Source: Candidatus Hydrogenedens sp.
Lineage (GTDB): Bacteria; Hydrogenedentota; Hydrogenedentia; Hydrogenedentales; Hydrogenedentaceae
DNA length: 10,000 bases
NCBI GenBank assembly: GCA_020216745.1
Contig: JAIWNQ010000123.1
Span: 1-10,000, forward strand
Direction: 5' to 3'
Shown here: positions 6,670 to 10,000 of the stretch, piece after piece
Layout of the letters: each line of letters opens with the position of its first letter
Numbering within the stretch: position 1 is the stretch's first letter
The notes under the pieces: generated by a model
What the model saw: only the letters and a program-made list of their open reading frames with translations
Databases searched by the model: none
Told to the model about the DNA's origin: nothing
Made by a program: the position numbers and the translations under genes

Positions 6670-7350
6670 TTATTTCTGACCATAATACGCATCTTTTCCC
6701 CACTTTCGTTCATAATGCTTATTTAAATATTCGTCCTCTAATTTTGTTATATCCCCATTGTTTATCATGACTGTATGGTACGCCATTTCTGCTAACTGTT
6801 CAAGAACAAAGGCTGTTTCAACTGCTTTCTCTACATTTTCTCCCCAGACAAAAGGTCCATGTCCAGGGACAAGAACTGCCTTACATCTTTCCACACCATG
6901 TTGCAAAGTGCATTTCACAACCTGTTCTCCAATAGAAGTTTCGTAATCTTCCGTATTGGGCAATTCAGTTAGTGGAATATCTCCAAAAAAATAATCTGCA
7001 TGTGTAGTTCCCAAGCACGGAATTGGTTTTCTTGCTTGAGCCCAACATGTTGCAAAATGGGAATGAGTGTGAACAACTCCACCCACATTGGGGATATTTC
7101 TATATATAGCCAGATGAATAGGCAAATCCACAGATGGTTTTAATTCCCCTTCTATAGTTTTTCCTTCCATATCCACAACAACCATATCCCTCACTTTTAA
7201 TTTATAATACGGCACACCACTTGGCTTGATTACTACCAAATTACGTTCCCTATCTATTCCGCTGGCATTGCCCCATGTTAAAATGACAAGTTTTTCCTGA
7301 ACCAATTGCAAATTTGCTTCAAATACTTCCTTTTTTAATCGTTCTAACAT
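6670..7350 (-). CDS. araD: L-ribulose-5-phosphate 4-epimerase (class II aldolase/epimerase family)
   Basis: This enzyme interconverts L-ribulose 5-phosphate and D-xylulose 5-phosphate in the cytosol, feeding pentoses into the pentose phosphate pathway. The 226-residue protein aligns along its whole length with E. coli AraD (231 residues), from MLERLKKEVFEANL to the ending KAYYGQ-type DAYYGQK. The zinc ligands are His94 and His96 (GVVHTHSH) and His164 (VPGHGPF). Asp119 in GTTHADYFFG, Asp75, the KPSG phosphate loop (42-45) and the C-terminal Tyr pair (222-223) match catalytic or binding residues. Similarity exceeds that expected for L-fuculose-phosphate aldolase. The ATG at 7350 is chosen because AAAGGA (7362-7357) lies 6 bases before it and it matches the E. 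coli start. An ATG at 7392 would overlap dus and add 14 residues. No araA or araB is visible. Confidence 0.92.
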   Translation of the reverse strand: MLERLKKEVFEANLQLVQEKLVILTWGNASGIDRERNLVVIKPSGVPYYKLKVRDMVVVDMEGKTIEGELKPSVDLPIHLAIYRNIPNVGGVVHTHSHFATCWAQARKPIPCLGTTHADYFFGDIPLTELPNTEDYETSIGEQVVKCTLQHGVERCKAVLVPGHGPFVWGENVEKAVETAFVLEQLAEMAYHTVMINNGDITKLEDEYLNKHYERKWGKDAYYGQK

Positions 7351-7356
7351 AATATT

Positions 7357-7362
7357 TCCTTT
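7357..7362 (-). promoter_or_regulatory. Ribosome binding site deciding the araD start
   Basis: AAAGGA on the minus strand, 6 bases upstream of ATG 7350-7348, overlaps the dus stop codon (7363-7361). This favours the shorter araD and suggests translational coupling with dus. Confidence 0.7.
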
Positions 7363-8359
7363 ATTCATTTGTATCAGAAAGAACCATACCACTGGCCTTC
7401 TCTGGATTTTCCATAACTGATATTAATACGTCTTCTATTTTTTGTGCATCTTTAAGATTCATAATTTCTGTGCGTATTTTTCCTATATAAGGATAACCAT
7501 GCAAATAGCCATTATAAAACTTTCTAAATATGGGAACACCTCTTTGTTCACCATAATACTCAATATGTTTTCTAAAATGTATCAGGCACCACTGTATTCG
7601 TTCTTTAATATTTGGTTCTGGCAAATATTCTCCTTTTTTCAAATACAATTTACATCGTTTAAATAAAAAGGGATTACCAATAGCAGCCCTTCCTATCATA
7701 ACTCCATCCGCACCTAATTCGAAGCATTTTTCAACATCCTGTGGAGTTTTTATATCTCCATTAGCAACAAAAGGAATTCTCGTTCTTTCTTTTATTTTAG
7801 GTATCCAGGACCAATCCACATCTCCCTTTAACCCTTGTTGTCTCGTCCTTAAATGTACTGTAATAAAATCAATACCTATTGTATAAGCAATTTCTAAAAC
7901 ATCAAAGATATTAATATTACTATCATCCCAACCCAACCGTGTTTTTAAGGTAACAGGCAATCCCGTATTTGACTTTACCTCAGACAAAACCCGTTCTAAT
8001 TTTTTTAGGTCTTTTAACAATCCTGCACCATCTCCCCTATTTACTATCTTTTTTACCCAACAACCTGCATTAATATCTATAAAATCTGGATTAAAACTTT
8101 CGGCGGTTCTGGTCGCATTTGCCATTGATGATTCCGCATTACCGTATAACTGAATACCTATAGGTCTTTCCTGTTCACTAAAGTTCATTTTTTTCAATGA
8201 CCTATCCACATTGCGGATAACTGCTTCTGCACTTACAAATTCAGTAATAACAACATCAGCACCCCATTCTTTACAAATATTACGAAAAGGATAATCGGTT
8301 ATATCATCCATAGGTGCAAGAAACAACGGCTTTTCTATTTCATACTTTCCAATTTTCAT
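7361..8359 (-). CDS. dus: tRNA-dihydrouridine synthase (Dus, DusB/NifR3-like)
   Basis: This FMN enzyme reduces specific uridines of tRNA to dihydrouridine with NADPH. The 332-residue protein has a TIM barrel then a helical tRNA-binding domain (from about 245). Motifs are LAPMDDITDYPFR (14-26), GIQLYGN (68-74), FIDINAGCWVKKIVNRGDGAGLL (93-115, with catalytic acid Cys100), TLKTRLGW (137-144, Lys139), TVHLRTRQQGLKGDVDW (167-183, His169), VANGDI (198-203) and GVMIGRAAIGNPFLF (219-233). These cover the FMN and catalytic residues. The usual GCP after the catalytic strand is GCW here. The ATG at 8359 is 10 bases after the thiC stop; a weak GAG-containing sequence precedes it, so coupling to thiC is likely. 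Subgroup assignment (DusB versus another bacterial Dus) is less sure than family. Confidence 0.94.
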   Translation of the reverse strand: MKIGKYEIEKPLFLAPMDDITDYPFRNICKEWGADVVITEFVSAEAVIRNVDRSLKKMNFSEQERPIGIQLYGNAESSMANATRTAESFNPDFIDINAGCWVKKIVNRGDGAGLLKDLKKLERVLSEVKSNTGLPVTLKTRLGWDDSNINIFDVLEIAYTIGIDFITVHLRTRQQGLKGDVDWSWIPKIKERTRIPFVANGDIKTPQDVEKCFELGADGVMIGRAAIGNPFLFKRCKLYLKKGEYLPEPNIKERIQWCLIHFRKHIEYYGEQRGVPIFRKFYNGYLHGYPYIGKIRTEIMNLKDAQKIEDVLISVMENPEKASGMVLSDTNE

Positions 8360-8369
8360 TTTATTAACT

Positions 8370-10000
8370 CTACTTGTCTGTTTTAGAAAGTTTCATTGCA
8401 CAAAACTTAGGTCCACACATGGTGCAATAGTTTTGATTTATTTTATCTCCCCCGTTCTCCTTGATACACGGATTACTTTCCATAAACATTCTTAATGACT
8501 TTTCAGGGTCTAATGCAAGAGCAAACTGGTCTTCCCATGAAAATTTAACTCTTGCCAATGCCATAAGACAATCTCGAAGCAAAGCGGAAGGCAAACCTTT
8601 GGCAATATCTGAGGCATGAGCCGATATTCTATATGTAATTACCCCTTCCCTTACATCATCCCTATCTGGCAATCCGATATGTTCTTTCGGCGTTACATAA
8701 CATAACATTGCAGTCCCTGCAGAACCAATAAGCGTAGCACCAATAGCAGAACTAATATGGTCATAACCTGTCGCAATATCAGTTACCACTGGACCTAATG
8801 TATAAAATGGAGCAGAATTGCACCAGTCTTTTTGAATATTAATATTCTCCAGAATTTTATTCATAGGAATATGTCCTGGTCCTTCGTGCATTACCTGCAC
8901 ATCAAACTTTTCTGCTCTTTTTGCAAGTTCGCTCTGAACCTTCAACTCCGCAAATTGTGCCTCATCGTTTGCATCATAAATACACCCAGGTCTCAAACCG
9001 TCACCTATTGAGACTGCTACATCATAGGTAGATAAAATCTCACAAATTTCATCCCAATGGGTATATGTAAAATTTTGTTGTTTATGTACCTTCATCCACC
9101 GTGCAATAATTGCACCCCCACGACTAACAATTCCTGCAAGTCGTTTTTCTACTAATGGCAAATGTTCTTCCAATAACCCTGCATGTATCGTAACATAATC
9201 TACCCCCTGCTCTGCTTGTTGAATTAGGACATCACGATACAATTCCCATGTAATATTTTCAGGTTTCCCTTCTACTTTCTCCAGTGCTTCATAAATTGGC
9301 ACCGTCCCTATAGGAACAGGTGAATTTCGAATTATCGCTTCCCTAATAGACTCAATTCCTTCACCTGTGCTCAAATCCATAACAGTATCAGCACCACACA
9401 TCACCGCCCAAATCATCTTTTCAACTTCCTCCTTCATTCCGCTTCGAATAGATGAATTGCCTATATTAGCATTAATTTTTGTTCGTAACCCCTGTCCAAT
9501 TCCCATAGGTTCCAATTCAAGGTGATTAATATTTGCGGGGATAATAATTTTCCCTTCTGCCACTTGTTGACAAACCCATTCTGGAGAAATGATTGCCTTC
9601 TCTATAATTTCCTCTGCCCTTTCTTTCCATAACCATTCAATCCACATTTTATTTTGTGTTATCTCAATACTTTCCCGATACGCCACATATTCCATCTCAG
9701 GAGTAATAACGCCTTTCTTTGCATAGTACTGTTGAGTTACCCGTTTCCCATGTTTTGCCTTTCGTATTGTTTTATTTCCTTTTTGAAATATTTGTATTTC
9801 TCCCCTCAAACTTACCCATCTATCCCTTACTTTTATTATCCCTTTTTGAAAATCACCCGAATCTTCTGTATTCTTATAAGGTCCTGATGTGTCATAAATA
9901 TAGTATTCAGGTATCTGTGACAAATCATTCCTTTTCATTTCTTCCGAAATAATACGTTCACTAATTTTTATTTTCTTAACAGGTATTAAAAAATTAAACA
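8370..10000 (-). CDS. thiC: Phosphomethylpyrimidine synthase ThiC; 5' end outside window
   Basis: ThiC is a radical-SAM-type enzyme that rearranges 5-aminoimidazole ribotide to HMP phosphate, the pyrimidine half of thiamine. It matches long, E. coli-type Thi[134 protein letters not shown] and [12 protein letters not shown]. The Cys-x2-Cys-x4-Cys cluster motif ([12 protein letters not shown]) is encoded at 8426-8400. An ATG at 9938 is not the true start: upstream codons stay open to the window edge and encode [11 protein letters not shown], which aligns with the RVPMREIQLS segment of E. coli ThiC. Some 30-50 residues should lie beyond 10000. The thiamine-responsive riboswitch often found upstream would be outside the window. 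It is the first visible gene of the leftward cluster with dus, araD and the hydrolase. Confidence 0.96.
   Translation of the reverse strand, partial: FNFLIPVKKIKISERIISEEMKRNDLSQIPEYYIYDTSGPYKNTEDSGDFQKGIIKVRDRWVSLRGEIQIFQKGNKTIRKAKHGKRVTQQYYAKKGVITPEMEYVAYRESIEITQNKMWIEWLWKERAEEIIEKAIISPEWVCQQVAEGKIIIPANINHLELEPMGIGQGLRTKINANIGNSSIRSGMKEEVEKMIWAVMCGADTVMDLSTGEGIESIREAIIRNSPVPIGTVPIYEALEKVEGKPENITWELYRDVLIQQAEQGVDYVTIHAGLLEEHLPLVEKRLAGIVSRGGAIIARWMKVHKQQNFTYTHWDEICEILSTYDVAVSIGDGLRPGCIYDANDEAQFAELKVQSELAKRAEKFDVQVMHEGPGHIPMNKILENINIQKDWCNSAPFYTLGPVVTDIATGYDHISSAIGATLIGSAGTAMLCYVTPKEHIGLPDRDDVREGVITYRISAHASDIAKGLPSALLRDCLMALARVKFSWEDQFALALDPEKSLRMFMESNPCIKENGGDKINQNYCTMCGPKFCAMKLSKTDK

Noticed and set aside
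7351..7392. N-terminal extension of AraD to an ATG at 7392
   Set aside because: It overlaps the dus C terminus and has no ribosome site. The ATG at 7350 has AAAGGA in front and matches the E. coli AraD start.
9939..10000. TPP riboswitch or promoter upstream of thiC
   Set aside because: The sequence here is still thiC coding, so any regulatory leader lies outside the window.

Overview
This is an AT-rich bacterial chromosomal window of ordinary, gene-dense housekeeping type. It holds ten protein genes and one tRNA gene, with intergenic gaps mostly of 2 to 25 bases. I see no mobile element, CRISPR array, rRNA or phage gene. A Gram-negative-like bacterium is likely. The first gene encodes an exported protein with a Asp-Gly/Glu-Gly repeat, a Cys-Gly-Cys motif, a membrane helix and a basic tail. 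That style of C-terminal sorting signal is common in Planctomycetota, Hydrogenedentota and Myxococcota-type lineages. The phylum assignment is a guess, because no rRNA gene is present.

Layout, left to right. Bases 1-843 (+) are the 3' end of the surface or exported protein. It meets tail-to-tail a leftward pair, ruvX (yqgF) then mltG (2358 down to 846), a gene order seen in many bacteria. A divergent intergenic region (2359-2462) separates ruvX from a rightward gene of unknown function (2463-3143). A leftward aldo/keto reductase (4148-3168) follows. Upstream of it on the same strand lies an elongator tRNA-Met(CAU) with a good sigma-70-type promoter. Bases 4435-5798 (+) are a two-gene unit: exodeoxyribonuclease III and a divergent PduO-type cobalamin adenosyltransferase homologue. 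From 10000 down to 5810 (-) runs a tightly packed four-gene cluster: thiC, a tRNA-dihydrouridine synthase, an AraD-type aldolase/epimerase and a membrane-anchored alpha/beta hydrolase. Gaps in this cluster are 10, 10 and 20 bases.

The genes cover thiamine pyrimidine synthesis (ThiC), tRNA supply and modification (tRNA-Met, Dus), murein chain termination (MltG), DNA/RNA maintenance (RuvX, ExoIII), pentose phosphate metabolism (AraD) and general redox or hydrolase functions. The close-packed cluster looks like co-transcription for convenience rather than one pathway.

Points where I depart from a naive ORF reading: thiC has no real start in the window, because its frame stays open and homologous to the right edge. 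The araD start is at 7350, not 7392. The unknown gene starts at ATG 2463, not TTG 2451. ruvX starts with TTG. I found no convincing new multi-gene system. The most unusual items are the degenerate adenosyltransferase, the C-terminal sorting signal on the first gene, and the unrecognised 226-residue protein.
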